Program-made: the position numbers and the translations under genes
Shown: one piece after another, positions 26,214-35,674 of the stretch
Numbering within the stretch: position 1 is the first letter of the stretch
How the letters are laid out: every line of letters begins with the position of its first letter
From: Halorubrum amylolyticum
GTDB lineage: Archaea > Halobacteriota > Halobacteria > Halobacteriales > Haloferacaceae
Reading direction: 5' to 3'
Assembly (NCBI RefSeq): GCF_004114995.1
Contig: NZ_SDJP01000001.1
Span: forward strand, 431,048 to 495,047
DNA length: 64,000 nt
The notes under the pieces: model-generated
Seen by the model: the letters and a program-made list of their open reading frames with translations, nothing else
Told to the model about the DNA's origin: nothing
Databases searched by the model: none

Positions 26214-27950
26214 CTAAATCGACAGGATCGCGTTCACCAGCGTCCGGGTCGCGATCGCCGTCGCCGTGCCGAGCCACGTCAGCAGGACGAAGTGGATGTA
26301 CCCGTTCGCGGGGTTGCCGCCGTCGATCCGCCGGATCATCTGCGAGGAGAGCGCGGCGTTGAAGAGGACGACCGTGAGCAGCAGGTACTCGATGAGGGGA
26401 ATGTCGTACGCGCTGGGGTAGACGATCTGGCCGATGTCCATCTGATCGAGCCCGAAGTCGGACGTCAGGTCCGCTAAGATCGCGACGATCTCCAGCCCGA
26501 TGAAGAAGGCGAACGTCGCCGCCGCCGTGATCCCGTACAGCAGGCCGATGAAGGTCATCGCCGCCTGCCGGCGCTGCTCGCGGAGCTGGTTGACGGCGTT
26601 CATGTTCTTCGAGATCAGCTCGCCGAGCATCTTCGGGTCGCCGCCCATCTGCCGGCCGACGAGGTACATTTCGGAGAACTTCTGGATGAGGTACGACCGG
26701 GTGTCGTAGGTGAACTGCTTCCACGCGCCCTCGGTGCTGATCCGCATGTTGAGTCGGCGGTAGAGCCGCTCGATCGCCGGGGAGAGGTCGCCGAAGTTCT
26801 TCTCGCGCAGCGTGGTCAACACGTCGGTCGTCGTCGACTGCTTGGCGCTCTCGGTCGCGCCGAGGGCCCTGATGAAGGAGGGGAACTCCGCGTCGCGGGC
26901 CGTGATCGCCTGCTCCTCGTTGCGGAGGACGACGCCGGTGATGAAAAGCGGCGAGATGGGCACCGCGAGGTACAGCGGGAGCCGCACGTCGTCGAGGAAG
27001 AAGAGCAGTCCGGGGAGCCCCGGGCCGTACCCGAACATCCCGGCGGCCGTGATCCCGATGATGAGGAAGGAGAGCGCGCCGCCGACCCCGAGCGACGCCC
27101 ACAGCTTCAGGTCGCCGGGCGCCCGTTCGTCGGGGTGGAACCAGATCGGGTCGTACGGCGAGGTCGCCCGGATCATCGCGTAGAAGCCGAGCTGGACGAA
27201 GACGAACAGGACGATGACCGCCGCCACCGTCGCCGTCGGGTCGTTCCCGGTCAAGATCGGGAGGACGATCGCGAAGACGAGGGCGAACGTCATCGAGAGG
27301 ATCATCGACATGTACAGGTCCTTCATCACCTCCAGATTCGACAGCGAGGACTCGTAGACCGTCTCGTACTTGGCTAACATTACGTCCTGCTCGGAGACGA
27401 GGAACTCCTCTAGCGACTGGCCCGCCCCCATCGTGTAGCCGAGCCGGTCGAAGAAGTCGGCCATCGCGTCCGAGGGGACCTCCTCGGCCCGCCGGCGACA
27501 CGCGTCGTCGAGGCTCTGGTTCCAAGTGTCGACGAGGTGGACGACCCGTCCGATCTCCTCGGCGGCGACGCCGTACTCCTCCTGTTTCGCCAGCGTCCGG
27601 AACACCTCCATCCGGTCGATGTTCGTCGTCGACAACACGGTCATGTGCGTCATCACGAGGTGCAGCTGGTTGTCGATCTTGGTCTCCAGACTGGAGAGGT
27701 AGATCTTCGGATAGATCACCGCCGCCACCAACACGAGCCCGCCGAACATCGGGACGGGGACCCGCGCGGCGAACGGAAGCGGGAGGACGAACAGCCCGAC
27801 GACGCTCGCGAGGAAGACGGCGATCGCCGGGATCAACACGAGCCCGACGTACTTCCGCTTCGAGATGTCGAGCTTCTCGTACGACTCCAGAACGTCCGAG
27901 GTCAGCTGCGCGGCCGTCGCGAGCCCGTTGCCGACCTCCTTCACCGCCAT
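26214..27950 (-). CDS. arlJ: Archaellum membrane platform protein ArlJ (FlaJ)
   Basis: A 578-residue polytopic protein of the type II secretion/archaellum platform family. It has two hydrophobic clusters, each preceded by a cytoplasmic helical domain of the T2SSF type (for example DFFDRLGYTMGAGQSLEEFL), and ends in a membrane segment. It anchors the archaellum motor in the membrane and couples ArlI ATPase action to filament assembly and rotation. The start MAVKEVGNGLA lies 2 bp after the arlI stop, indicating translational coupling. It is the last gene of the arl operon and converges on repeat B. Confidence 0.95.
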   Translation of the reverse strand: MAVKEVGNGLATAAQLTSDVLESYEKLDISKRKYVGLVLIPAIAVFLASVVGLFVLPLPFAARVPVPMFGGLVLVAAVIYPKIYLSSLETKIDNQLHLVMTHMTVLSTTNIDRMEVFRTLAKQEEYGVAAEEIGRVVHLVDTWNQSLDDACRRRAEEVPSDAMADFFDRLGYTMGAGQSLEEFLVSEQDVMLAKYETVYESSLSNLEVMKDLYMSMILSMTFALVFAIVLPILTGNDPTATVAAVIVLFVFVQLGFYAMIRATSPYDPIWFHPDERAPGDLKLWASLGVGGALSFLIIGITAAGMFGYGPGLPGLLFFLDDVRLPLYLAVPISPLFITGVVLRNEEQAITARDAEFPSFIRALGATESAKQSTTTDVLTTLREKNFGDLSPAIERLYRRLNMRISTEGAWKQFTYDTRSYLIQKFSEMYLVGRQMGGDPKMLGELISKNMNAVNQLREQRRQAAMTFIGLLYGITAAATFAFFIGLEIVAILADLTSDFGLDQMDIGQIVYPSAYDIPLIEYLLLTVVLFNAALSSQMIRRIDGGNPANGYIHFVLLTWLGTATAIATRTLVNAILSI

Positions 27951-27952
27951 GG

Positions 27953-29626
27953 CTATCTGACGTTCCGGTGCATGTCGAAGGGAAGCCCCTCGACGCCGTC
28001 GCGCTGGAAGGAGTTGATCGCGTCGTTCACCTCGTGGTAGCCGAGGATTCCCTCCTGAATCATCCGTTCGATCAGCTCCGCGCGGAACTCCAAGTCGTCG
28101 TAGATGTCGCGGGTGTCGGCGTAGCCTAAAAGCGTCGCGATCTGCTCTTCGAGCACGTAGGAGTTGTTCATCCCCTGGAAGACGATCTCGTCCTCGACGG
28201 GGTCCCAGCTGAACACCTCGCGGGTGACGACCCCCTCCATCTCCTTGGAGTACCCCTCGATCTCCTGGACGCTCGTCACCCGGCGGAGCACGTCGTTGCC
28301 CTGCTTCACCCGGTTCTGGAACAGCGCCACGTCGGCGTTGTCCATGAACGTCTCCGGGACGTTGATCGGCTCGGAGGTGAACCGCTGGATCATCGAGACG
28401 ATGTCGGACGCGTGGAAGGTCAGCATGACCGGGTGCCCCGTCTGGGCCGCCTGGAACGCCATGCGCCCCTCGGCGCCGCGGACCTCGCCCACGATGATGT
28501 AGTCGGGGCGCGACCGCAGCGCGGCGGCGACCAGGTCGAACATGTCCACGTCGGAGGAGCCCTCCCCGCCGCCCTCGCGGGTCAACAGCTGCTGCCAGGT
28601 GTTGTGCGGCGGGATGACCTCGGCGGTGTCCTCCGCGGTGTAGATCTTCGAGTCGTTCGGGATGTACGAGAGGATAGCGTTCAGCGTGGTCGTCTTCCCG
28701 GACGCGGTCTCCCCGACGACGAAGACGGTCTGTTCGTTCTCCAAGCAGAGCCAGAGGTACGCCGACAGCTGCGGCGACAGCGTCCCCCAGTTGGTGATCT
28801 GGTTGATCGACAGCGGCACCTCTTCGCCCTGCCGGATCGTGAGCGAGGAGCCCTTCAACGACACGTCGTCGGAGTAGATGATGTTGATACGCGATCCGTC
28901 CGGCAGCGTGGAGTCGACGATGGGGTCGGAGTCGGAGAGGGGGTCGCCGATCCGCTCGCCCATGTTGCGCAGCCAGTTGTCGAACTCCTGTGGCGTGCCG
29001 AAGTCGACGGTCGTCTCCAGCATGCCGAAGGTGCCGTGGTCGACGTGACACTCCTTGGGACCGATGACGTGGATGTCCTCGTTGGCCGGGTCGCGCATCA
29101 CGGGTTCGAGCGGCCCGAGCCCGACGATGTCGCGGTTGAGCCGGTAGCGGATGTTCTCGTAAGTCTCCTCGGTGACCGACAGCCTCCCCATGTTGAGCAC
29201 CTTCGAGAGGTTGCCGCGCAGCCCGCCGTTCTGCTCGTCGACGTGGGTGACCTCCTCTAACAGCTCCTCGATGAGGTCGTCGTACTCCGCCTCGTTGTCG
29301 GGGGCGGTGTGCTGACCGCTCACCGTGAGGAGGCGGCTCTTCACCTCGTTGAGGACCTCCGCCTGCGGGCCGGACACCTCCGGCTCGATGGCGTAGTACT
29401 TGGTGTCCTGCCCGAGGTCGCCGTAGATGTGGCTGTAGATCGGTCCCCCGACGGGGTAGATGACGTTGGGGTGGTTCGACTCGTACTCGTCTTTCGGCTC
29501 CTCGATGAACTGCGGGAACTCCCCGGTGATCTGTTTGAACTCCCGCAGGTGCTCGCGGAGGTGCGGCCGCCGCATGGCCGCCTTCCGAAGCTCGTCCGAC
29601 GGTTTGGCGGTTCCGTGTTCGGTCAT
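27953..29626 (-). CDS. arlI: Archaellum assembly/rotation ATPase ArlI (FlaI)
   Basis: A 557-residue type II/IV secretion ATPase that powers archaellum assembly and rotation as a hexamer. Walker A is VVGETASGKTTTLNA near residue 305, Walker B/Asp box IIVGEVRGAEG, with conserved His and Arg fingers in HASDIVSMIQRF. The N-terminal domain contains the family YPVGGPIYSHIYGD segment. It sits between arlH (76 bp away) and arlJ (2 bp) in the minus-strand arl operon. Confidence 0.97.
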   Translation of the reverse strand: MTEHGTAKPSDELRKAAMRRPHLREHLREFKQITGEFPQFIEEPKDEYESNHPNVIYPVGGPIYSHIYGDLGQDTKYYAIEPEVSGPQAEVLNEVKSRLLTVSGQHTAPDNEAEYDDLIEELLEEVTHVDEQNGGLRGNLSKVLNMGRLSVTEETYENIRYRLNRDIVGLGPLEPVMRDPANEDIHVIGPKECHVDHGTFGMLETTVDFGTPQEFDNWLRNMGERIGDPLSDSDPIVDSTLPDGSRINIIYSDDVSLKGSSLTIRQGEEVPLSINQITNWGTLSPQLSAYLWLCLENEQTVFVVGETASGKTTTLNAILSYIPNDSKIYTAEDTAEVIPPHNTWQQLLTREGGGEGSSDVDMFDLVAAALRSRPDYIIVGEVRGAEGRMAFQAAQTGHPVMLTFHASDIVSMIQRFTSEPINVPETFMDNADVALFQNRVKQGNDVLRRVTSVQEIEGYSKEMEGVVTREVFSWDPVEDEIVFQGMNNSYVLEEQIATLLGYADTRDIYDDLEFRAELIERMIQEGILGYHEVNDAINSFQRDGVEGLPFDMHRNVR

Positions 29627-29702
29627 GTCCTACTCCGTGTGTCGGGTCGGGTCGGTCGCGTCCCGGCGGCCGGGACGGCTGTGCGTCGACTCGTCCATGT
29701 GT

Positions 29703-30452
29703 TCAGGCGACGCTGCGGCTCTCGATGACGATTCCGGTCCCCGACCGGACCGAAAAGCCGATCGTGTCGCCGACCTGTTCGCCCATCCCCGCGAAGCGCT
29801 TCACGTTGATCTGGCGGCGGATGTCGTTGCCGACCTCGATCATCTCCAGTTCGAGGAACACGTCGGCGATCGACCGGAACGGGCCGATCGCGTCGTCGTC
29901 GACGGCCGAGGGATCGACCGTGAGCACGACCACCTTCCCCTGCGAGATGATCTCCCGGAAGAAGGAGATGATCTCCAGGGCGGCCTGCCGCTCCTCGTTC
30001 TTCCGGACCAGCGCCTCGAAGGTGGGGTCGTTCCGGAAGATGGCGTCGAACGTGTCGAGGAAGATCACGTCCGAGCGCCACATCTCCTCCGCGTTCATCA
30101 GCCGCTTGAGCAGCTCCTTGCGCTCCCCGTCCTCGTCGGAGAACGCCCCGCCGGAGTCGAAGTCCGCGTGGAGGAAGAGCAGCTCCTCCTGTAAGAGCGG
30201 CTTCACCATGTCGTACTCCAGCGAGTGCATCTGGTCGATGAACCCGCGGACGGTGAGCTCGGTCGACATCATCGTCACCGACGCGCCCTCCTCGACGAGC
30301 CCGTAGGCGAACCGCTGGGAGATGGCGCTTTTGCCGGCGCCGTAGTCGCCCTCCATGAGGACGATGCTCCCGCGGGGAATCCCCCCGCCGAGCTCCTTGT
30401 TCAGCCGGTCGCGCTCGCCGAGCCCTAAGGAGAGGAGGTTGTCGTGGGGCAT
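29703..30452 (-). CDS. arlH: Archaellum regulatory ATPase ArlH (FlaH)
   Basis: A 249-residue RecA/KaiC-like protein of the archaellum motor that binds ATP and docks on ArlI. The Walker A is MEGDYGAGKSAISQRF near residue 30 and the Walker B strand is DVIFLDTFDAIF. The start MPHDNLL was chosen over an upstream ATG because GGAGGGGGG provides a Shine-Dalgarno-like site just before it. It begins 1 bp beyond the arlG stop. The long operon spacing to arlI (76 bp) is the only appreciable gap in arlF-J. Confidence 0.96.
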   Translation of the reverse strand: MPHDNLLSLGLGERDRLNKELGGGIPRGSIVLMEGDYGAGKSAISQRFAYGLVEEGASVTMMSTELTVRGFIDQMHSLEYDMVKPLLQEELLFLHADFDSGGAFSDEDGERKELLKRLMNAEEMWRSDVIFLDTFDAIFRNDPTFEALVRKNEERQAALEIISFFREIISQGKVVVLTVDPSAVDDDAIGPFRSIADVFLELEMIEVGNDIRRQINVKRFAGMGEQVGDTIGFSVRSGTGIVIESRSVA

Positions 30453-30453
30453 C

Positions 30454-30951
30454 TCAGTTCCCCCCCTCCACACGGAACTGGAACAGCTCCTCGTCGCCGT
30501 TGACGGTGATGAACACCCGGTGGTCGCCGTCGTCGAGGCCGTTCGTGGTGTCGTCGAGATCGTTCACGTTGATCGTGAGCCGCAACACGTCGCCCCGGCT
30601 CCACGCCGCGCCCGCGTCGGCGGAGACGAGTTCGCCGTCGGCCGCGCTCGGCGGGACGTACTGGCCGTCGAAGACGATGTCGAGCCCCGAGCCGTCGGGC
30701 GCGAGCCGATGGGTCCCGGTGTTTTTTATCAAAAGGGTCACGTTCTGCTGGCCGCTGACGTTGTACACCCCCGCGTTCGCGTCGGAGATGATCGTCACGT
30801 CGGTCCGGAGCGTCTCGGTCGCGTCCAGCCCGGCGTCGTCGACGGCGGCGCTCACGCGGTCGACGCCCGTGGTGATCGTGCCGACCACGCCGGCCGCGAT
30901 CACGAGGCTCGCGATGAACAGGATGAGGTGCGAGACGGGAACGCTGGCCAT
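30454..30951 (-). CDS. arlG: Archaellum stator protein ArlG (FlaG)
   Basis: A 165-residue protein with one N-terminal transmembrane helix (SHLILFIASLVIAAGVVG) and a beta-sandwich domain outside the membrane resembling archaellin cores. ArlG and ArlF form the static collar that contacts the S-layer. It directly abuts arlF and precedes arlH by a single base. Sequence conservation is moderate, as usual for this subunit; position in the operon makes the call secure. Confidence 0.93.
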   Translation of the reverse strand: MASVPVSHLILFIASLVIAAGVVGTITTGVDRVSAAVDDAGLDATETLRTDVTIISDANAGVYNVSGQQNVTLLIKNTGTHRLAPDGSGLDIVFDGQYVPPSAADGELVSADAGAAWSRGDVLRLTINVNDLDDTTNGLDDGDHRVFITVNGDEELFQFRVEGGN

Positions 30952-31410
30952 CTACGCGCTCACCTCCGCGGCGTCGCGAACGCCGGACTCGACGACGAGG
31001 ACGACGCGGGTCCCCGCGGCCACGTCGGTCGAGAGGTTGCCGTCGTCGACCTTGATCGTCAGCGTCTCGCCGGCGAGCCAGAGTTCGGTGTCGCCGTTGC
31101 CGTCGACGGTCGCGGTCGCGTTGGCTCCGCCCACGTCGACGTACTCGTTGTCGACGAGCAGCGTCGCGTCGCCGGCGACGAGCCCGAGCGAGCCGTCGTT
31201 GGTGGCGTTGACGGTGAGGGTTCCGCTGTCGTACGTCGCGTTCGACACCGTAAACGCCGTGTTCTGCCGTTCGAGCGCGCGTTCGTTCATCCCGTGTTGC
31301 GCGTCGGTGACGCGGTCGAAGCCGTTGGCCGCGACGGGGTAGAACGTCGTGAACGCGAAGAACAGCCCCGCCACGATGATGGCCGTCGACGCGGAGACGC
31401 TAACGCCCAT
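30952..31410 (-). CDS. arlF: Archaellum stator protein ArlF (FlaF)
   Basis: A 152-residue protein starting MGVSVSASTAIIVAGLFFAF, the family-typical N-terminal helix, followed by a beta-rich extracytoplasmic domain. ArlF binds the S-layer and, with ArlG, acts as the archaellum stator. Its start lies 11 bp inside the end of arlCE and its stop touches the arlG start, so translation is tightly coupled. Confidence 0.93.
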   Translation of the reverse strand: MGVSVSASTAIIVAGLFFAFTTFYPVAANGFDRVTDAQHGMNERALERQNTAFTVSNATYDSGTLTVNATNDGSLGLVAGDATLLVDNEYVDVGGANATATVDGNGDTELWLAGETLTIKVDDGNLSTDVAAGTRVVLVVESGVRDAAEVSA

Positions 31411-33322
31411 CTCCCCACCCTCCGTCGGCCGGGTCGGCGCGGTCGGAACGCGGGTTCGGATCGTTCATCGGCCGTGGAGAGCCGCCGTTGCGGTCGCGGT
31501 CCTCGGGCCCTTCGCCGCGGCGGTCCGCGTGCCCGTCTCGGCGGTCCGTCTGGTTCTCCCGGCGGTCCGTCTGGCTCTCCCGGCGGTCCGCGTCGCCGCC
31601 GCGACCGTTCCCGCCGGCGCGTCGGTTGCGGTCGTCGCCGCTGCGTCGGTCGCGGTCGTCGCCGCCGCGGTCCGCGCGCGGGGCACGTCCCTCGTGACCG
31701 TCACGGCGGTCCCGGCGGTCGCGGCCGCCCTCGCGACCCCGACGGCCGCCTCCGCGACCCCTCGAACCGACCGGCGGCGGGCCGCCGCCGACCAGCGATC
31801 CCCCGGCGAGGTCGTCCCAGCGGTCGAGCAGCAGCAGGTGACCGCTCGTCCCGTTGAGCTGGGTCACGTACCGGAGGCTGCGAGTGTGGTGTTCCCGGAC
31901 CAGCCGGTCGGTCCCTGGCCGGTCGACGAGGTTGCGGTCGATCGTGCCGAACCCGGAGAGGAAGTCGCGGAGCCGCGCGGCCGCCTCGGGGGCGATCCAC
32001 TCGATGCGCTCGTAGTAGTTGATCGCGCGCACCGCGTCGGTGACGTCGCTCTCGGAGACGAGGAACTCCAGCCACTCCATCACGAGGAGGTCGCCGACGT
32101 AGTCGCCGGGCAGCTCCGTGAGGTACGGCTTGCCGCGGGTCCCCGAGAGGTCGTCCTCGCGGACGTACTCGAAGCCGTCGCCGCCGGCCTCGGCGGGGTC
32201 GCCGCCGGGCTGCCGACCGCGCGAGCGGTCGGGTTCCGGTTCCGGATCGGGCTCGTGACCCTCGTCGAGCGGGCCATCGTCGAACGAGTCGCCCTCGTCG
32301 TCGAACGAGTCGCCCTCGTCGTCGAACGACTCGACGTCGTCGTCGATGCCGTCGTCGAACGGGTCCGTCTCGTCGCCGAGGTCGTCGTCGAACGAGTCCT
32401 CCCCGTCGTCGAACGGGTCTTCGTCCGCGGGGGCACCGGCGTCGCCGTCGCCCCCCTCCTCGTCGGCCCAGTCGGCCTCCCCGGCGTCGTACTCCTCTTT
32501 CAGCTCGCTGAAGCTCTTTCCATCGTCGTTCATGTCGTCTCCGTCGTCCGCCGCCGCGGTCTCGGACGCGGCGTCGGCGGGGTCGCCGTCGTCCGTGTGC
32601 TCGTCGTCCGGTTCCTCGTCCAGCTCGGCGAACTCGTCGTCCTCCGCTTCCTCTTCGAAGTCGTCGTCGAGCAGGTCGTCGTCGAAGAACCCGTCGGCGT
32701 CCGCGTTCGCGACGTCCTCGTCGAGGTCGTCGGACCCGTCGTCCTCGCCGTCGTCGTCGAAGAGGCCGAACGACCCCTCCCCCCCGCCGTCGACGCCGTC
32801 GAAGCCGCTGGAGTCGTCGACGAACGGGTTGATGCCGCGGGTGACCATCTCGTAGATGTCGAGCAGGTTCCGCACGTCCTCCTCGATGTCGTCGACGGCG
32901 GCCGAGATCTCCTCGTTCTCCGACCGGACGGTCGAGACCGTCGAGGAGAGGGAGGCGACCTCGTTCTCCAGGTCGTCGAGCCGCTTTTCCAGCTCGTCGG
33001 TGTCCGACCCCCCGCCGCCGCCGCCGCCGTCGTCGAACTCGTCGTCCCACTCGTCCATCCCGTCGAAGTCGTCGAAGTCGTCGCCGCCGCCCATTCCGCC
33101 GCCCATGCCGCCGCCGCCTTCGCCGCCGCCCATCCCGCCGCCGAAGGGATCGTCGTCGCCGCCCATGCCCCCGGAATCGTCGTCGTTGGAGCCGTCATCG
33201 TCGAGGAAACGGTCGAGGACGCTCGCACCGACGAGCCCCAGCGTGGCGACTATCCATGCGGCCGTTGGAGCTCCCCACACCGGTAGTTCGAGGCCCATTA
33301 CCGTGTACGACCCCAAGAACAT
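31400..33322 (-). CDS. arlCE: Fused archaellum switch protein ArlCE (FlaCE) with long low-complexity regions
   Basis: Haloarchaeal ArlCE links CheF/CheY signals to the archaellum motor. Visible here are an N-terminal hydrophobic segment (AAWIVATLGLVGASVLDRFL), a Gly/Met/Asp-rich stretch, the ArlC coiled coil (ELEKRLDDLENEVASLSST to about residue 165), a ~200-residue Asp/Glu-rich linker, and the ArlD/E domain (YLTELPGDYVGDLLVMEWLE). A ~130-residue Arg/Asp/Gly tail with QTDRRENQTDRRDGHADRR repeats is unusual. The start at 33322 follows GGGGTGA eight bases upstream; an ATG at 33298 is the alternative. The gene overlaps arlF by 11 bp. Confidence 0.9.
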   Translation of the reverse strand: MFLGSYTVMGLELPVWGAPTAAWIVATLGLVGASVLDRFLDDDGSNDDDSGGMGGDDDPFGGGMGGGEGGGGMGGGMGGGDDFDDFDGMDEWDDEFDDGGGGGGGSDTDELEKRLDDLENEVASLSSTVSTVRSENEEISAAVDDIEEDVRNLLDIYEMVTRGINPFVDDSSGFDGVDGGGEGSFGLFDDDGEDDGSDDLDEDVANADADGFFDDDLLDDDFEEEAEDDEFAELDEEPDDEHTDDGDPADAASETAAADDGDDMNDDGKSFSELKEEYDAGEADWADEEGGDGDAGAPADEDPFDDGEDSFDDDLGDETDPFDDGIDDDVESFDDEGDSFDDEGDSFDDGPLDEGHEPDPEPEPDRSRGRQPGGDPAEAGGDGFEYVREDDLSGTRGKPYLTELPGDYVGDLLVMEWLEFLVSESDVTDAVRAINYYERIEWIAPEAAARLRDFLSGFGTIDRNLVDRPGTDRLVREHHTRSLRYVTQLNGTSGHLLLLDRWDDLAGGSLVGGGPPPVGSRGRGGGRRGREGGRDRRDRRDGHEGRAPRADRGGDDRDRRSGDDRNRRAGGNGRGGDADRRESQTDRRENQTDRRDGHADRRGEGPEDRDRNGGSPRPMNDPNPRSDRADPADGGWGDGR

Positions 33323-33456
33323 ACTTCAATTCACCCCTCAAAATATCAACTGTGAGAAAACACGCGTTCGTCCGGGAATCCGGCGACACCGCGGGGGTCT
33401 CGTACCCATCGTCCGTCCCCGCCCGTGCGGGTGGTCCGTACAGCGTCCGCTGGAAC

Positions 33457-34026
33457 CTACAGCGTCCGCTGGAACCCGTCGGCCGCTCGCACGACCAGCC
33501 GGCCGTCCGGCCTGAACCGGACGGTCCGGCCGACGCCGTCCCCGACGGCGCGTTCGACCACCGGGATCTCGACCGCGTCGAGATACTGCTCGGCGCGTGC
33601 GACGTTCCGCGGCCCGACCGCGTCCGTGAGATCGAGCATCTCCGCGCCGCCGGCGACGCGCGCCTCGAGCCGACCGGGGGACGCGCCCGCAGCCTCCAGC
33701 TCCGCGATCAGCGTCTCGATCCCGGTGTCGACGTACTTGCCCGGTCGCTCGATGCCGGTGTCGGTCCCGGTACCGGTCGGCAGCATCGCGTGCAACAGCC
33801 CGCGAACGCCGTCCGCCTCGTCGACGAGCGCCACGGCGACGCACGACCCGAGCCCGCTCGTCGTCAGCGTCTCGCCGTCGGCCGCGACCGCCAGCTCGCT
33901 CACGCCGACCTTGATCCGACTCCCGCCGGCGTCCGCGTCGGCGTGAACGCCGGGGGCGTCGGACCCCGCCGCGGCGTCGGACCCCTCGGAGAGCGTTCGG
34001 TCGCGGGACGACGAGGGGTGTCTCAC
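33457..34026 (-). CDS. cheD: Chemoreceptor glutamine deamidase CheD
   Basis: A 189-residue CheD that deamidates glutamines in chemoreceptors and binds CheC. The catalytic Thr-Cys-His set appears as LTTSGLGSCVAVAL (Cys near residue 60) and LLHAMLP. About 35 residues at the N-terminus are low-complexity, and the GTG start overlaps the cheC stop (GTGA). An internal start near SRIKVGVSELAV is also possible. It lies between cheC and arlCE, with a 134-bp gap before the latter. Confidence 0.92.
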   Translation of the reverse strand: MRHPSSSRDRTLSEGSDAAAGSDAPGVHADADAGGSRIKVGVSELAVAADGETLTTSGLGSCVAVALVDEADGVRGLLHAMLPTGTGTDTGIERPGKYVDTGIETLIAELEAAGASPGRLEARVAGGAEMLDLTDAVGPRNVARAEQYLDAVEIPVVERAVGDGVGRTVRFRPDGRLVVRAADGFQRTL

Positions 34027-35222
34027 GGCTCCGAGAGCCGGTCGAGCGCCCGCGCCAGTTCGCGCTCGTCCGGGAGCGCGTACACGTCACACCGCGTTTG
34101 CACCCCCTCCGTCTGGATCGCGGCGTCGATCACGAACCCGTAGTCCTGCCGCCGGCTCAGCTTGGCGACCAGCGGGCTGATCGTGGCCGAGCCGATGTCG
34201 TGGACGAACTCCGGGGGCGAGTGGGTGATCGACGTACCGAGCACGTTCGCCCAGCCGTCGATGAACCCGCTCGTCATCACGTTGCCCAGCTCGCAGAGGG
34301 CGTTCTCCGCCATCCCGCCAAGCGGCTCGTCCGGCTCGCTCGGGAGCATCGAGGCCGCGATCTTCTCCGCGGACTCCTCCTCGAAGAGGATCGCGAGGTA
34401 GCCGCTCGGCTCCCCCTGCAGCTCGAAGACGGTCCCCGCGTGGGGCTTGACGCCGACTTCCGCGGGCACGTCGGCGAGCGGGACGAACCGCAGCCGGCTC
34501 ACGTCGACGCTGGTGTCGAGGCCCGTCATCATCGCGATGTTGTCGGCGGCGTTCGCGGAGCCGCGCTTCGCCAGCGACGAGAACGTCGACAGCGACTCGT
34601 ACGACACCGCGGTGCTGCCGGTGTCGTCGTTCCCCGCCTCGCCGTCCGCGCCCGGCGCCGCGGCCGGCGCGGTCTTCCCCACGACGAGGTCGCGGAACTG
34701 CCCGGAGTCGGGGAGCATGTAGATGGAGAAGTCGAGGTCCGTCGTCGTCGCGTCCAGCCGGCTCTCGAAGAGGAACACGCCGTCGCCGGCGAGCGCCCCG
34801 TCGGGGAGGACGGCGGCGCCGTCGGCCTCGAAGTACCGGGGCGGCGTCATGTCGATCGCCGTCCCGAGGTAGTTCGCCCAGCCGTCGAGGAAGCCGCCGA
34901 GCGCGATGTTCCCGACCTCGGTCACCGCGCTGCGCCCCATCGACGACCCGCCCGGCAGAAGCGAGAGCAGGTCGTCGACGTTCTCCGCGTCGAACGCGAG
35001 GACCGCCTCGCCCTCCAGCCCGCCGCGGAGCCCGACGCTCACGCCGATGGACTCCCGGCCGGCGAACGCCTCGGCGAGGTCCTCGCCGCTGGCGGCGCTG
35101 GCGCCCGTGACCTCCACGGAGAGGTCCGTGCCCGTCAGGTCGGTGAGCGCGCCGGCGGCCTGTCCGGCCCCCCGCTCCGCCAGCCGGTTGCAGGCGCCGA
35201 GCGCCCGAACGTCGACGCGCAT
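34023..35222 (-). CDS. cheC: Two-domain chemotaxis phosphatase CheC
   Basis: A 399-residue protein made of two CheC-like domains. Each half keeps the active-site Glu-Asn signature: VTEVGNIALGGFLDGW near residue 100, and CELGNVMTSGFIDGW near residue 305, each followed by a conserved Pro-Pro (MTPP, SPP). CheC dephosphorylates CheY-P and is stimulated by CheD. Having both active sites intact suggests two functional centres. Its start overlaps the cheY stop by one base, and cheD overlaps its end. Confidence 0.9.
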   Translation of the reverse strand: MRVDVRALGACNRLAERGAGQAAGALTDLTGTDLSVEVTGASAASGEDLAEAFAGRESIGVSVGLRGGLEGEAVLAFDAENVDDLLSLLPGGSSMGRSAVTEVGNIALGGFLDGWANYLGTAIDMTPPRYFEADGAAVLPDGALAGDGVFLFESRLDATTTDLDFSIYMLPDSGQFRDLVVGKTAPAAAPGADGEAGNDDTGSTAVSYESLSTFSSLAKRGSANAADNIAMMTGLDTSVDVSRLRFVPLADVPAEVGVKPHAGTVFELQGEPSGYLAILFEEESAEKIAASMLPSEPDEPLGGMAENALCELGNVMTSGFIDGWANVLGTSITHSPPEFVHDIGSATISPLVAKLSRRQDYGFVIDAAIQTEGVQTRCDVYALPDERELARALDRLSEP

Positions 35223-35578
35223 TATACCGCCGATCCGATGGCGTCGAGCACGTTCGGCTTCTGGAACGGCTTCGTGATGTACCCCTCGGCGCCGGCCTTG
35301 ATGGCCGCCTTCATCTTCTCCTCCTGTCCGACGCTGGTGCACATGATCACGGTCGCCTCCGGGTTCTGCTCGAGGATATCCGTCGTCGCCTCGATGCCGT
35401 CCCGGATCGGCATGACGATGTCCATCATCACGAGGTCAGGACCGTGTTCCTCGTACATGTTGACCGCCTCAACGCCGTTTTCGGCCTCGCCGACGATCTC
35501 GAACTCCCCTTCGAGGATCTCCCGGAGCAGGTTCCGCATGAACTCCGAATCGTCCGCGATAAGCACGCGCGTCGCCAT
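35222..35578 (-). CDS. cheY: Chemotaxis response regulator CheY
   Basis: A 118-residue single-domain receiver. The acidic pair lies in VLIADDSEFM, the phospho-accepting Asp in LVMMDIVMP (near residue 53), the Thr/Ser position in VIMCTSVGQEEKM and the Lys in YITKPFQ. CheY-P signals to the archaellum switch through adaptor proteins. The cheY-cheC-cheD order is tightly overlapped; the CheA kinase that phosphorylates it must lie elsewhere. I chose the conserved start MATRVLIADD over the long upstream frame. Confidence 0.96.
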   Translation of the reverse strand: MATRVLIADDSEFMRNLLREILEGEFEIVGEAENGVEAVNMYEEHGPDLVMMDIVMPIRDGIEATTDILEQNPEATVIMCTSVGQEEKMKAAIKAGAEGYITKPFQKPNVLDAIGSAV

Positions 35579-35674
35579 AGTTATCTGGAACGCGGGACAG
35601 CGTTCACTTAACGACTCCCCCGCGGTTCTCATCACTGAGAACCGATCGGCGCGTCGATCGGCCGCGGAGACCGG

